DNA of 64,000 bases from Ascarosepion bandense (lineage: Eukaryota > Mollusca > Cephalopoda > Sepiida > Sepiidae), in contig JBBBDQ010001918.1 of NCBI GenBank assembly GCA_037127315.1, positions 5,254,501 to 5,318,500 of the forward strand. The letters run 5' to 3'. The position numbers were made by a program, and so were the translations under genes. Shown piece by piece: positions 10,358 to 20,785 of the stretch (positions within the stretch are counted from its first letter, which is position 1; each line of letters opens with the position of its first letter). Under the pieces are notes generated by a model. It worked only from the letters and a program-made list of their open reading frames with translations. It searched no databases and had not been told where the DNA came from.

Positions 10358-11180
10358 ACTAGCCGTATAGCCCAACATTGCTCGGGTGTAATGAAAGCTT
10401 TAAAACTAATCCATGGTCCTGGACCTCAGACTCTTTGGATGTTGACACGAAAAACGTAGGTTGTTGAAAGGTTGATCTCGTAGCCGTAGAAGTTTGGTTT
10501 CCGGTATCGATGTCAAACAAGTTTTCTGTCGCAAACTGAAATTTGAAGGCTAAATAACTCCTCTGAGTAAATGGTATCATGGCTGAGACTAAGAACTACA
10601 ATTATACCTACTTAGAGTAAAACCCGAAGCAAAAACCAAAATAAAAGGGATGAGAACCTGATTTTGATCAGACCCGATAGGATATCGGGGTTTCGATTTC
10701 CAATATCGGAGTCAATAAATCATCCAAGTATAAACTAACCTAAGTAAGTCCAAGAAAACTTATCGTACCCATCGGGAGTAAAATTGGAGAAAATGATCTG
10801 AATAGGTGGCTGAATATCGGTTTTTGATCAGACTCAATAGAATATCGGGGTTATCGCTTTCCAATATCGGGGAAAATGAGTCGACCGAGAAGATCTACTG
10901 AAACTAAAATCTACAATTTTACCAATTAAGAGCAAATTCTGCAGTCAGAACCACGTTAAAAGTGCTGAAATCCTGATCTTGATCAGACCTGATCGGATAT
11001 CGGGGTATCGATTTCCGATATCGGGGGAAATTGAAAAATAAGTAGCCCATAACCTGTCCGGAAGCCTGAAGAATATTTGTGTGAATCGGATAAAAATTGT
11101 GGATTTGTATAAAAGACATACATATATACAGACAGACAGACTTACATACACACACAAACAACTTGCCTTTTATATATATA
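10358..11180 (-). mobile_element. Helitron-like element with internal GATATCGG repeats
   Basis: The minus-strand 3' end is preserved: GCTATACGGCTAGT at 10358-10371, preceded by the CACCCGAGCAATGTTGGGC hairpin region. The body from 10400 to 10620 matches the other Helitron copies. The central part, about 10660-11030, contains three spaced copies of a segment with TGATCAGAC and GATATCGGGG. The 5' part ends in the TATATATAAAAGGCAAG region near 11180, so the element is truncated or internally rearranged. Confidence 0.65.
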
Positions 11181-11182
11181 GA

Positions 11183-11400
11183 CATATATTAAATAAAACT
11201 CTGAATTCTACATATGTTGTATAGCTATTTCAACGAGAAAAATCTCGTTTCGTCAGCAACGATCAAAAACAAAAATATTCAACCATATTTGAATAAATAA
11301 ACTTTTGTTTTTGATCGTTAATGAAGAAGCGAGATTTTTCTGGATGAAATAGCAATTTATAGCATGTAGAATTCGGAATTTTATTCAATATAATATACGT
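11183..11400. repeat. Inverted-repeat element, about 200 bp
   Basis: AAAACTCTGAATTCTACATA (from about 11195) and following bases pair with TATAGCATGTAGAATTCGGA near 11355-11385. A second paired block, AACGAGAAAAATCTCG and CAACGATCAAAAACAAAA, matches the 11305-11340 segment in reverse. Arms total about 85 bp around a short AT loop. It has the form of a snapback MITE. Confidence 0.65.
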
Positions 11401-11529
11401 ATTTGGCTCTGTAAATAGATAATACTATTTATATCGAGCACGCGACTTGGATCATTTTTAATATTAATAAAATTAATATTAATAGGATCTGGTTCAGGGG
11501 ATTTTACATGCAACTTTGTTTTTGGATGT

Positions 11530-11757
11530 AATATATATATATATATATATATATATTGTCATCCGTAGACAGATCTGTTTCGCCGTATCACACCTAATCA
11601 GTTCGGTTAGACTCCGATTGCTTTTTTACCCAGGATTGAAATCCGACCGAACTGGGCTATGGGCGTTCGGTAGAAGTAGGCAGACTTTTCAGCACATATC
11701 ATTATACGCTCCCAATAGCTAGAGCGCTCTAATTCATTTCACTGAATGAGCGATGCG
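11530..11757 (-). mobile_element. tRNA-derived SINE-B copy, with TA tract
   Basis: After a TA tract (11530-11556), this is a copy of the family best seen at 12548-12795. On the minus strand the family shows a box-A-like TAGCCCAGAGG and a box-B-like GGGTTTCAATCC, so it is tRNA-derived. The present copy has a deletion between GATTGAAATCCGACCGAACT and GGGCTATGGGCG that removes the part between the two promoter boxes. Confidence 0.65.
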
Positions 11758-11761
11758 TAAT

Positions 11762-11965
11762 TAAAACAAAATTTTCAAAATTCAAAAATGTTGAATGTTC
11801 ATTCAACATTTTTAAATTTTGAAAATTTATTTTATTTTATATTGGCTCTGTAATTTTAATTACATTGAGCCCCCCCCCCCCCACCTGTATAATTTTTTAA
11901 TATTAATTAAGATTTACCTTCCTACTTTTCCATTTCGGATTAAAGTAATTTAATAAAATATTATA
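11762..11965. repeat. Palindrome, C-run and reverse copy of repeat R6
   Basis: A near-palindrome of about 66 bp (11768-11832) centres on TGTTGAATGTTCATTCAACA. It is followed by a 13-base C run (11871-11883) and by a reverse-strand copy of repeat R6 (about 11855-11960). A TA tract lies at 11962-11983. Confidence 0.6.
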
Positions 11966-12069
11966 TATATATATATATATATCGTGAAAATTTCAATCTA
12001 TTCTATATCATTTGACAGAATGATATTCATTAGCGATCAAAAATACAAGGAGTAAAGTTTAATATGCTG

Positions 12070-12072
12070 GGA

Positions 12073-12141
<69 letters not shown>

Positions 12142-12152
12142 GTGTGTGTGTG
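12070..12152. repeat. (TG)n microsatellite
   Basis: About 80 bp of near-pure TG. The frame through it encodes only Cys-Val repeats. Confidence 0.95.
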
Positions 12153-12509
12153 CTTACGTTTCTTTTTATCAATTAATCAATATTTTGTATTAACACAAAA
12201 GATACACATGCAGACCATATTTTTATACTCTGAATTGCACTATACACGTAGGATAATATGTATATATATTAATATGTATTTTTTAAATATATATATATAT
12301 ATACATCTGTAGAGAAAAATTTTTAAAAACTGTTTCCACTTCTGCGATATATGCATTACTCTCCAGGAATGAACTGAGTTCTTTCGGTGATTGTCGCGAG
12401 TATGCACTGCTTATTTACAATACGTTAACATCACATGAAGAACAGTATTATTCTGAAACGTGAAAAGTTTTGTGTAGTGATATAATGCCATTCTAATAAC
12501 AAAATTACA

Positions 12510-12510
<1 letters not shown>

Positions 12511-12551
<41 letters not shown>

Positions 12552-12800
12552 ATCCGCAGACAGATCTGTTTCGCTGTATCACAGCTCATCAGTACGGTTA
12601 GACTCCGATTGCTTTTTACCCAGGATTGAAACCTGACCGATTTGGCGTCAGTCGGCGATTCTACCTCTGGGCTATGGGCGCTCGGTAGAAGAAGGCATAC
12701 GTTTTAGCGTATACATTATCATTATACACGGCCAATAGCCAGAGTGCTCTTAATCATTATTGAATGAGCGATGCGTACATGCCAGAATAGCTACTGTTTT
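12511..12800 (-). mobile_element. SINE-B, best-preserved copy
   Basis: A TA tract (12511-12548) is followed by a copy of the tRNA-derived SINE-B. On the minus strand, box A is TAGCCCAGAGG near 12665 and box B lies near 12625 (GGTTTCAATCC). The family tail reads TGATACAGCGAAACAGATCT and ends at the TA tract. No TSD could be defined next to the TA run. It is non-coding and presumably mobilised by a LINE. Confidence 0.7.
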
Positions 12801-12851
12801 TTCAAAGTTTACCATTCTTCCAGAGTGCTCAATCAGGGTGTGAGAGCGTAA

Positions 12852-12978
12852 ATAGTCTTCCGCAGACAGATCTGTTTCGCTGTGTCACAGCTCATCAGTA
12901 CGGTTAGTCTCCGATTGCTTTTTACCCAGGATTGAAACCCGACCGAATTGGCGTCAGTCGGCGATTCTACCTCTATAG
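12852..12978 (-). mobile_element. SINE-B partial copy
   Basis: This repeats the tRNA-like and tail part of SINE-B (CTTCCGCAGACAGATCTGTT through GGCGATTCTACCTCT). It then runs directly into a GA tract, so the 5' end is missing. Confidence 0.7.
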
Positions 12979-12983
12979 ACAGA

Positions 12984-13017
<34 letters not shown>

Positions 13018-13168
13018 CAGAGAGAGAGAGACAGAGAAACAGAGAGACAGAGAGAGACACGGGAAGAGAGAGAGACAAAGAGATACTAAGAAAGAGAAAT
13101 CCATATTTCGTATCCTGAGAAAATGTTAATGGATTTGTCATCACGACAGCAAAATATGCAAACATATA

Positions 13169-13206
<38 letters not shown>

Positions 13207-13210
13207 CACA
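12976..13210. repeat. (GA)n/(GACA)n and (GATA)n microsatellites
   Basis: A purine-rich GAGA/GACAGAGA tract covers 12976-13095. After about 70 bp, a GATA run covers about 13167-13206. Frames on both strands here are low-complexity artefacts. Confidence 0.9.
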
Positions 13211-13619
13211 GGGCATATAATTTCAGATATATGCGCACTCTATAAGAAAAGGCGTTCGTCTATCGACAAAGGAAATGCACACTACTGATTTCTAGAGATA
13301 TTTCCATACGGATATATATACTTTGCATGATGACGGTTTGTGTGCAGAATCTGATACTCAGCTCTGACCATAATTGATTAGCGATTTCTACAAATTGACA
13401 AAACGGGATACAGTACATCCAGTTCACGCAAGGCTTGACGACTGAAATGATGGCCAAAGTCATTTCCGGTGAATTTTGCTCTGGAATATATTCGAAGAAT
13501 TGTTTCGTCGAAAGGAACAATGAATCAGTAGGCACGAATCTGTATAACAGGAAGTCCATGAGAATCACTGAATATATATATATATATATATGCTTAGTAT
13601 TTGTATATATTTGTGAGAT

Positions 13620-13772
13620 GAGGCAATATTTACAGTATTCGAAATTCCTAGCACCTGAAGAAGGTCGGAGCGTACAACGGCCAAAACGTCGTACAAATGG
13701 CGACAAAGATGGTCCTCTTTGGGTTATGTCTCAGGTATTAACCAGTGTCTATATCCACTGGGCCATATGTCT

Positions 13773-13823
<51 letters not shown>
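13620..13823. repeat. Repeat arm shared with 59490-59880, then TA tract
   Basis: GAAGAAGGTCGGAGCGTACA through GTCGTACAAATGGCGACA (about 13657-13707) and TATATCCACTGGGCCATATG recur in both arms of the inverted element at 59490-59880. A TA tract covers 13777-13823. Element class unknown. Confidence 0.55.
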
Positions 13824-13825
<2 letters not shown>

Positions 13826-13954
13826 GAATTGTTTGAACATTATTTTTCATCGATACTCGCATTCAAGTAGATATTCCGTTTTTAATGAAACAGTATTATA
13901 TATTTATATCAACCGGCCTGATTATTTACGATAAATTTTTATTACGAAAATGTA

Positions 13955-14031
13955 TGCCTGCGACCCCTATCTATATAGGGAAAGCTACCATTCGAACTGG
14001 TAACGTCTTAGACCTCTCGACCACGAATAGC
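13955..14031 (-). pseudogene. tRNA-like segment lacking the T arm
   Basis: The minus strand begins GCTATTCGTGGTCGAGAGGT and has a 5-bp anticodon stem TACCA/TGGTA around a 7-base loop GTTCGAA. A long variable arm (CCCTATATAGATAGGGG) follows, as in class II (Leu/Ser-type) tRNAs. After GTCGCAGG the T loop and acceptor 3' strand are missing. Non-functional as it stands. Confidence 0.55.
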
Positions 14032-14248
14032 CTCCAGTCTAAACGAGGTTTTTCTATATAACACAATTTTCGATCCATCGTAAACAAAAATATCTGCTCT
14101 GAAATGTATCGTAATGTCAACAAATGTAAACATGTTACGGAAATCAACGAATTTTAACGAAACTTGGTTATAATCAACCGACAATTAGAAATGAATTATT
14201 TGAACATTATTTTTTATATGCTTGATAAAAACCTCGTTTAGACTGGAG

Positions 14249-14344
14249 GCTATTCGTGGTCGAGAGGTCTAAGACGTTACCAGATCAAATTGTAGCTTCC
14301 CCTATATAGATAGGGGTCGCAGGTTCGAATCCTGCCGAATGGCA
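14249..14344 (+). pseudogene. tRNA-like segment with intact acceptor and T arm
   Basis: The 96-nt segment has a 7-bp acceptor stem (GCTATTC with GAATGGC, one G-T pair), a D-arm region GGTCGAGAGGTCTAAGAC, a long variable arm and a perfect T arm (GCAGG-TTCGAAT-CCTGC). The anticodon arm is damaged: the stem seen in the opposite arm copy has become CCAGATCAAATTGTAG, so no standard 7-base loop forms. One extra base lies between the T arm and the acceptor. It looks like a class II tRNA-derived sequence inside a repeat, not an active tRNA gene. Confidence 0.5.
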
Positions 14345-14523
14345 TAGATTTTCGTAATAAAAATTTATCGGAAATAATCAGGCCGGTAGATATAAATATA
14401 TAATAGTGTTTCATTAAAAACAGAATATCTACTTAAATACGAGTATCGATAAAATGTTAAAACAATTCGTTTCAAATTGTCGGTTGCTTATAGCCAAGTT
14501 TCGTTAAAATTCGTTGATTTCCG

Positions 14524-14555
<32 letters not shown>

Positions 14556-14719
14556 TGTTAAATATAACAGATAATGAATGTCTATTATGTTCAATCATGA
14601 GCCGTTCTAAACATCGTATTTTGGCTTTAATTTCAGGTGAAAATGAAGACAAAAATTCTCTAACAATTTGGATATTGTTTTATTATGTTGGTTCTAAGCT
14701 TCCGGCTCACATGAGCCAT

Positions 14720-14842
14720 CTTCAGAGCGTTTGGCAGAAGAAGGCAGGCTTTTTAGCGCGCATAAACACGCCCAATAGCTAGTCTGCTACAATTCATTAT
14801 CGAATGAGCGATGCGTATCTGCCGGGGTAGCTACTGTTTACA
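14720..14842 (-). mobile_element. SINE-B head fragment
   Basis: GAAGAAGGCAGGCTTTTTAG through AATGAGCGATGCGTATCTGC matches the distal part of SINE-B at 12680-12790. The tRNA-like part is missing. A TA tract follows at 14853-14879. Confidence 0.6.
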
Positions 14843-15101
14843 AAGATGTCAGTATATATATATATATATATATATATATTGCCATCTCTTATCTCCTTGA
14901 CTTTCATCCTTCGTTATTCTTTCCACGAAAACCCTTGTATCTTGTTCATCTCCCTTTTTACTCTCCTCTCACGTAACTTTCTTTACAGTAGTATTCTCAT
15001 CCTTTCCTTACCCATTCCCTGACATCCCTTGTAACCGGTTCCTCTAAAATTATAAAACATTTCGCTCTCCTGCCTTGTTTGGGATGAAACGATTATATAT
15101 A

Positions 15102-15484
15102 CACTACCGCAGTTTTTTTTTTTTTTAAGAAATGGTGTATTTCATACTATTTTTAGTATTTATTGCCAAGCGGAAAATCTTAAATGAAAATAGAATGGTT
15201 CTTTTGTTATTATTATTTTGCAAAATTTTACAAAACAAGTAATCAAAGATGAACTCCTCCGAATCACTCTAAATTTTCTTCATTCTTTCATTGATGAAAC
15301 GGCAATATAGGTAATTATTAAATATTTATAAATTCATTTGATGCACATATTATTGTGCAGCATTAACAAAAGAACCATTTTATTTTCATTTCAATTATTC
15401 ACTTGGCAATAAATACTAAAAAATTATATGAAATACATAAATGTTTATAACACTGGCGTGGCCTAATAATTATGGCCGGTAGTG
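15102..15484. mobile_element. Tc1/mariner-type MITE
   Basis: The element is flanked by TA (15100-15101 and 15485-15486). It starts CACTACCG and ends CGGTAGTG, with a longer inner end GGCCTAATAATTATGGCC. A second, 5'-truncated copy at 36790-37077 shares the interior (GAAAATAGAATGG-like blocks) and the same right end. There is no coding capacity. TA target sites and short inverted ends indicate mobilisation by a Tc1/mariner transposase. Confidence 0.75.
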
Positions 15485-15549
15485 TATATATACATGTATG
15501 TGTTTCTGATAATATGTGGGCACATTGTTGTTATATTTTGATATATAAG

Positions 15550-15862
15550 CCAGTTAAGAACCATACGTGATAGACGCTTGGCACTTTGTCTCATTTCTCG
15601 AAAGAGATATGGCTGACTGGGCAGCGTCATTTCTTTAGTAGGTTTCCATTACTTTCTGCGGTAGACTGGTTGCCAAACAAGGCCTTAGAACACAATCTGT
15701 CCAGTTATTAAGCCTAGAGCTGGATGGAAAAGACAGATTAATAAACCTTTGCCAAGGTTATTTGCGTGTAAGTGAATAGAACGAATATCAACTAGAAATT
15801 CGAACTCAGCTCTCCTATTTCTCGTTCCGAGTCGATATCCTCTGTACTACAACGCACATCTC
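15550..15862 (-). mobile_element. tRNA-derived SINE-A, full-length copy
   Basis: Read on the minus strand: ATGTGCGTTGTAGTACAGAG with a box-A-like region, a box-B-like GAGTTCGAATTTC, a CACTTACACGCAAATA block, then the body ACTGGACAGATTGTGTTCTA and a tail with GAGACAAAGTGCCAAGCGTC and CTTAACTGG. It is the same roughly 300-bp family as at 31079-31385 and 56811-57108. Mobilisation by a LINE is inferred. Confidence 0.8.
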
Positions 15863-15953
15863 TTTACGTATGTTTATTTATTAAATAGTTATTCAGTAGT
15901 GTCAAATATTTCATATATTAGAATTGGTAGAGAGTGATTACGCACCCTAGTAC

Positions 15954-16072
<119 letters not shown>

Positions 16073-16445
16073 TATATTAATCATTGCCTGATAATCAAGT
16101 TCACGCTTGAATGTCTGCAATAATGGGAAATGGATTAAGTAGCTTATCAATTGACCGAACTTTGAATATTTATACGTTCAAACTACACACACACTTATCA
16201 TACAGACACGCTGAGAAGCTTCCTACAACGGTTGTACAGACAAGCACAGCATTGCAAACAAACACTTGTCGATATCCGACGCGTTCTCTCGCACCCAAAT
16301 TAGTACAAACAAATGTCAAGAATTCATAGAGTCAAACGCCCATTGTTGCATCTATAGTAGCAGACCTACAGAATTTTATCTGGAGAGACAGAAGGTTACA
16401 GTAAATTAAATATCTAACAAAGTGGTTACAAGTGACCTTTGCTTA
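16073..16445. other. No gene seen
   Basis: A 72-codon frame at 16111-16329 has no recognisable domain. Confidence 0.35.
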
Positions 16446-17262
16446 TAGATAACTAGCATCATAGCCCGGAGTTGCCCGTGCAACTCAGAACATTTTAGTA
16501 GTAGAAGATGCCAATGAGAGGAGTAGATGGAAATCATTTATTGACAGTTGGAAAGGAGATAAAATGGTTACTAACAGCCACAGCTGTTAGTAACCATTTC
16601 CAGCATTAAGAAGAAGGCATTGAATACATGTTGCTGTAATATTCAAAAATGTAGACATTTAAAAAGGAAAAAGTTGCATTAATGCCACATGAATTACAGA
16701 CAGTTGATTTCCTGCATGAAATATTTAGCGAAAAAAAAATTATTTTTTATTTCATTTTATTTTCTGAAATTTGAAATATTAAATCTGATAAAAAAAAAAA
16801 ACACTTAAATAATTAAATTAACCATTGGCACACTTTTTTACATATTTTGTTTGTGTTTAAAAACACTTTTTAAAAATATTTCATTTGCTTCAAAATTACG
16901 GGGAAAAATATTCACATTTTTTGTTGACCAAATGAATTTTTAAAACGTCGGAATGAAAATTAAATATAAAGCTTCATTTTTTTAAAAAATAAAATATATT
17001 TTAATCGCGTTTAACACGTGTGATTTGATTTCTGTGACGTAATTTAGCCACCATCTTAGATTTTAGATGTTTTACGGGGCAAATGTAAACAATCGGTTCC
17101 ATTGGCCAAAAAGTAAGAAAGGGAACATTAGTGAACTTAAACTCAAAAAGTATGTGTCAACCTGGCTTCCCTATAGATATGTGTCCCTAGAAAGTTTGAA
17201 TGGCGTAGCTTTAAAAATGTAGGCGTGCATAGGGAACAGTCACACACAGACTCACAGATTGA
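16446..17262 (-). mobile_element. Possible second Helitron-like family
   Basis: The left end, ACTAGCATCATAGCCCGGAG with GTTGCCCGTGCAAC, reads on the minus strand as a hairpin followed by CTAGT. The right end has CAGTCACACACAGACTCACA and GATTGAATTTTA, typical of the 5' side of such elements. The interior is AT-rich and non-coding. The two ends are not proved to belong together. Confidence 0.4.
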
Positions 17263-17270
17263 ATTTTATA

Positions 17271-20200
17271 TTTTTTTTTTTTTTTTTTTTTAATCATTTC
17301 ACTCCGAGCAAGGCAGAAACGCCACTGATGTGCAGGGGGTTACATAAATGTAAAAAGATTAATTAGAAAAGAGTGAGGAGTACAAGCTAGTTAGAAAGGA
17401 ACAATAGAAAGCTGAGAAAGCAGGTGCAATGACAGGTACATGGGCGGAGAGAAAGGGAAGGTTATACAGGGGAGGGGAGAGAAAGCAAGAATACGGGAGT
17501 GAGTTCCACAGGCGGGAAGTGCGAGAGAGGAAGCTGCAGGAGTAGAATTGTCGTCTGCGTTTGGCTAACCTGACTGTGAATGGATGGGACCCAGTTGCCA
17601 GTCTGGTTGAACGGGTAAACACCTGTTGAGGAGGCATCAGTGACTTAAGCTCATCCGAGCAGAAGCCATGAAAGTATTTATAGAAGAGACAGAGGGAGGC
17701 CACATTTCGACGATGGGAAAGTGGCTGCAGACGAGTCGCCAGATCAGTACCTATCACATTACAGACTCTCCTTTGGAGCTTGTCAAGAACACTGAGGAGA
17801 ACGGCAGGGGCACCTGACCATAAATGGCAGCAGTACTCCATGCACGGACGGATGGTTGACTTGTATATATGCAGGATGGATTCAGGTGGAAAAAACATCC
17901 TGGATCGACATAGTGACCCAATCTTCTTAGCAGTAGATTTTGCTATGGATTCAATATAGTGGTTCCATTTGAGGTCTGAGGACAGGGTAAGTCCGAGGAG
18001 GCGTAGTGTATTACTCTCCGGGAGAATCATCTGGTCCATGCTTATGGGAGGCAGAAGAGGTTGCCTGTAATGGTTGACAGACAACAGCTTGGTCTTAGAT
18101 GAATTGAAGTTGACAAGCCACTTCTTTCCCCAGTTCACCACAGAGTGTAGATCCCGCTCAAGGTCAGCAGCGAGATTATGTCTGTCCGCCACGACAGGTT
18201 TCTTACTGGAGCGGGAGTATATTGTAGTGTCATCTGCGTAGATGCCTACTTGGGACTTGATCTCATCTGGGAGGTCGTTGATGAAAATAAGGAAGAGCGT
18301 TGGGCCCAGGATAGAGCCTTGTGGGACACCAGCATTCGTGCTGTAGGACGAAGAGGCACGCCCATTCAGAACGACCTTCATTTTGCGGTTATTTAAGAAA
18401 GATTGGATTAGGTCAAGCAGGCGACCGGTAATACCATAACCGCGTAGTTTGCATAGGAGGCCAGGGTGCCAAACCCTGTCGAAAGCCTTGGAGATGTCCA
18501 GAGCAACCGCGCGAGCCTCGTCAGACTCATCAAGGGCCTGTAGCATGTACTCCGTTACAGTAGTTAGCAGGTCGGCTGTGGACCTGTCAAATCTGAATCC
18601 ATATTGCCTGTCGGAGAACAGTTTGTGGGCGGTGAGATGATGAACTATTTCAGCGTTTATTATAGCCTCTTACACTTTCCCGAATATTGGTAGAAGACTG
18701 ATAGGGCGATAGTTGGATGGGTCCGAGGGTTCACCACAGTTCTTAAAGACAGGAACGACTGAGGAGAATTTCCAGCATGCAGGAAAGCAGGAAGCAGAAA
18801 GGCAGTAGTTAAACAGTTTAGAGAGGACAGGGGAAAGTTCAGGGGCACACCTCTTAAGGACTATCACCGGGATTCCATCGTCTCCACACGCCTTATGGGG
18901 GTCGAGTTTTGAAATTACTCTGGATACTATTGTCGGGGTAATATATACGTCATGCAGTTTGGCCTCAGTTCTAATAGGGAAGTCGGGTGGGTGCACTCCG
19001 GACGAGTCGAGTGTGGAGTTGGATGAGAATCTGCGGGCAAAGCACTCAGCTTTCTCAGCAGATGACGTGAGAACATCAAATCCATGGATTAAAGGAGGTA
19101 TTGAGGATTTCCTATTGTTGAGCACTCGTTTACAAATCCTCCAATAGTCCTTGGAGCCGAACTTGCGGTCAGCTATGTGCTGTCGCATTCTCTCAGCAAA
19201 CAACTGTTTGGCGTCATTTAGGGTTCTCTTGCACTCACTGCGAGCGGATGTGAACAGGCGCCTATTGTGATCAGTTGGCTGTCTCCGGAATAGACGGAAG
19301 TAATGGTTCCTGTGGGCAATGGCGGCTGAGCAGGCCGGAGAGAACCACGGAGAGGAATGAGGTTTTAAGCAATACTTCCTGGTGGGTATGAAGGCATCAA
19401 TGCCAGCTTTCACTCATGACGAGACCTCAGAGGTACAGTCATCAACTGATAGGTCAAACACTTTTCCCCAAGGGACGTCGCAGAGGAAATCGCGAAAGGC
19501 ATCCCAGTCAGCTTTTTGGTAGAGGTAGGAGGTTCTATAAGTAGGGGGATCCTGGGGGGAGTGAGATTGGAAAGAAATACTGAGGGAGACTACAGCGTGG
19601 TCGGAGTTGCCGAGAGGGCAAAGCTGCGAGACTTGACAGGCGTCGGGCGCAGAGGTGAAACATATATCTAGCAGTGAGGAATGACCCGAGGGTGCGCTTG
19701 GGAAGCGAGTGGGGAAGTCCACCACTTGCGTAAGGGATTGGGAAATAGCAAAGTTCATGGCGTGAATGCCCGCCGAATCAGTAACAGCGTTTTCAAGCCA
19801 CTCAGAGTGATGGGCATTGAGGTCTCCAAATACAAATATGTGGGCAAATGGGTGATAGGAAATAGCCTTATCTATGTCGTCGGCAATGCTATCTAGTAGG
19901 GAGCAGTCAGGAGAGGAGGGAGAATGGTAAAGGAAGAATAGGTAGCTAACCGAACTGAGGAGAGACAAGCGGAGACATATGTATTGGTGGTCAGTAGATT
20001 CGAGTGAAGTCACCCTAGTTATGGGGAGGTGTTCGCTGACATAAACACCTAGCCCATGCATGTGGACAGTAGAATGCTTCCTTAAAAGGGGAAGATAACC
20101 AGGGATGAAGAGGTCAGAGGAGGGAATAGCTGAGTTGAGGTTAGTTTCGCAGAGCGCGAGGATGTCAGGGGACTTTTCATGCAGGAACGCTTCTACACTA

Positions 20201-20785
20201 GCAAAGTTAGTACGAATGCCTCGGATATTAGTGAAGGAGAGGTTAATGGGCTTAGGTGGTTTGGATTTAACTGGTTTAGGGTAATTTCTGTTTTGTTTTG
20301 TCATGTTTTTTGTTTATAGAAAGGGACCTAGGGTAGAGGATACAGGCGGTCATTACCCACGATCTGTGCTGGGAGGGAGACTGGCTAGGGCTGCAACAAG
20401 GTGTGGCCTCGGGGTTGCCCACCGAAAGCGCTTGCAGGGACACCTATCCATGCGCGACATGGCACTACAAGAACCCCGATATTATACAACTGTTGATCAG
20501 AGCAGCCGCTCTTGACGCTACGCAAGAGTTAGGGCTCCTAACTACCAGTCGGAAGCAGCAACCAGGAAACTGCCAACCCGGTACCCTCACAGTGATGAGC
20601 CATTGCCACCAACCGGCCAGATCGCAGGAAACTCACGGAAGCACCAGTACCAAGGTCTGAAGAGAGAGAAGTGAAAACCGGAAACCACATCCTAAACAGG
20701 AAACAAGGAACGAGCCTCTACTCCAGTTCAATAGACGTGGGAGGAGTATAGACCGGGCGATAGTGTGACCTATCTACTCCTATTA
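17271..20785 (-). mobile_element. APE-type LINE (Jockey/CR1-like), nearly complete
   Basis: The element lies on the minus strand. A T run at about 17271-17292 is its poly-A tail; the 3' end reads TGCACATCAGTGGCG and GCTCGGAGTGAAATGATT. A 982-codon reading frame follows at 17359-20304. The 5' untranslated leader (20305-20785) begins near GGAGTAGATAGGTCAC and includes TGTTTAGGATGTGGTTTCC. Both ends recur in the short derivatives at 26335-27098, 28441-28606, 57136-57438 and 60869-61497, which supports the boundaries. No separate ORF1 was recognised, so ORF1 is absent or lost. Confidence 0.85.
17359..20304 (-). pseudogene. LINE endonuclease-reverse transcriptase frame with two stops
   Basis: One continuous reading frame of 982 codons, interrupted only by TGA at 19414-19416 and TAA at 18670-18672. 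The N-terminal part (20304-19417) is an APE endonuclease: SFTNIRGIRTN, LALCETNL (catalytic Glu), FGDLNAHHSEW and NSDHAVVSLS. The linker and RT start (19413-18673) include DPHKACGDDGIPV and NYRPISLLP. The RT core (18669-17359) has LDISKAFDRVWH, GVPQGSILGPTLFLIFINDLP and the catalytic box YADDTTIYS. The C-terminus carries CNVIGTDL and a Phe/Ser-rich end. This belongs to the Jockey/CR1/L2 group; the exact clade needs a tree. With so few lesions in 2.9 kb, the insertion is probably young or recently active. Confidence 0.85.

Larger units (their letters stand above)
13824..14526. repeat. Large inverted repeat carrying two tRNA-like segments
   Basis: Arm 1 (13824-14052) and arm 2 (about 14225-14472) are inverted copies. 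They share GTTTAGACTGGAGGCTATTC, AAATTTTTATTACGAAAA and AATCAGGCCGG blocks. A second inverted pair links 14137-14187 with 14474-14526. Each arm includes a tRNA-like segment. A TA tract follows at 14526-14553. The structure could be two SINE-like copies inserted tail to tail, or one foldback element. Confidence 0.65.

Noticed and set aside
12064..12312. Frames of Cys-Val and Tyr-Ile repeats across TG and TA tracts (also 7243, 13719, 15947, 50533)
   Set aside because: Dinucleotide repeat translation.
14249..14344. Active tRNA gene
   Set aside because: The anticodon arm does not form a 7-base loop, there is an extra base before the acceptor strand, and it lies in a repeat.
16446..17262. Firm assignment as a complete Helitron
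   Set aside because: The left end fits, but the right end could belong to another element, so I kept it only as a possible call.
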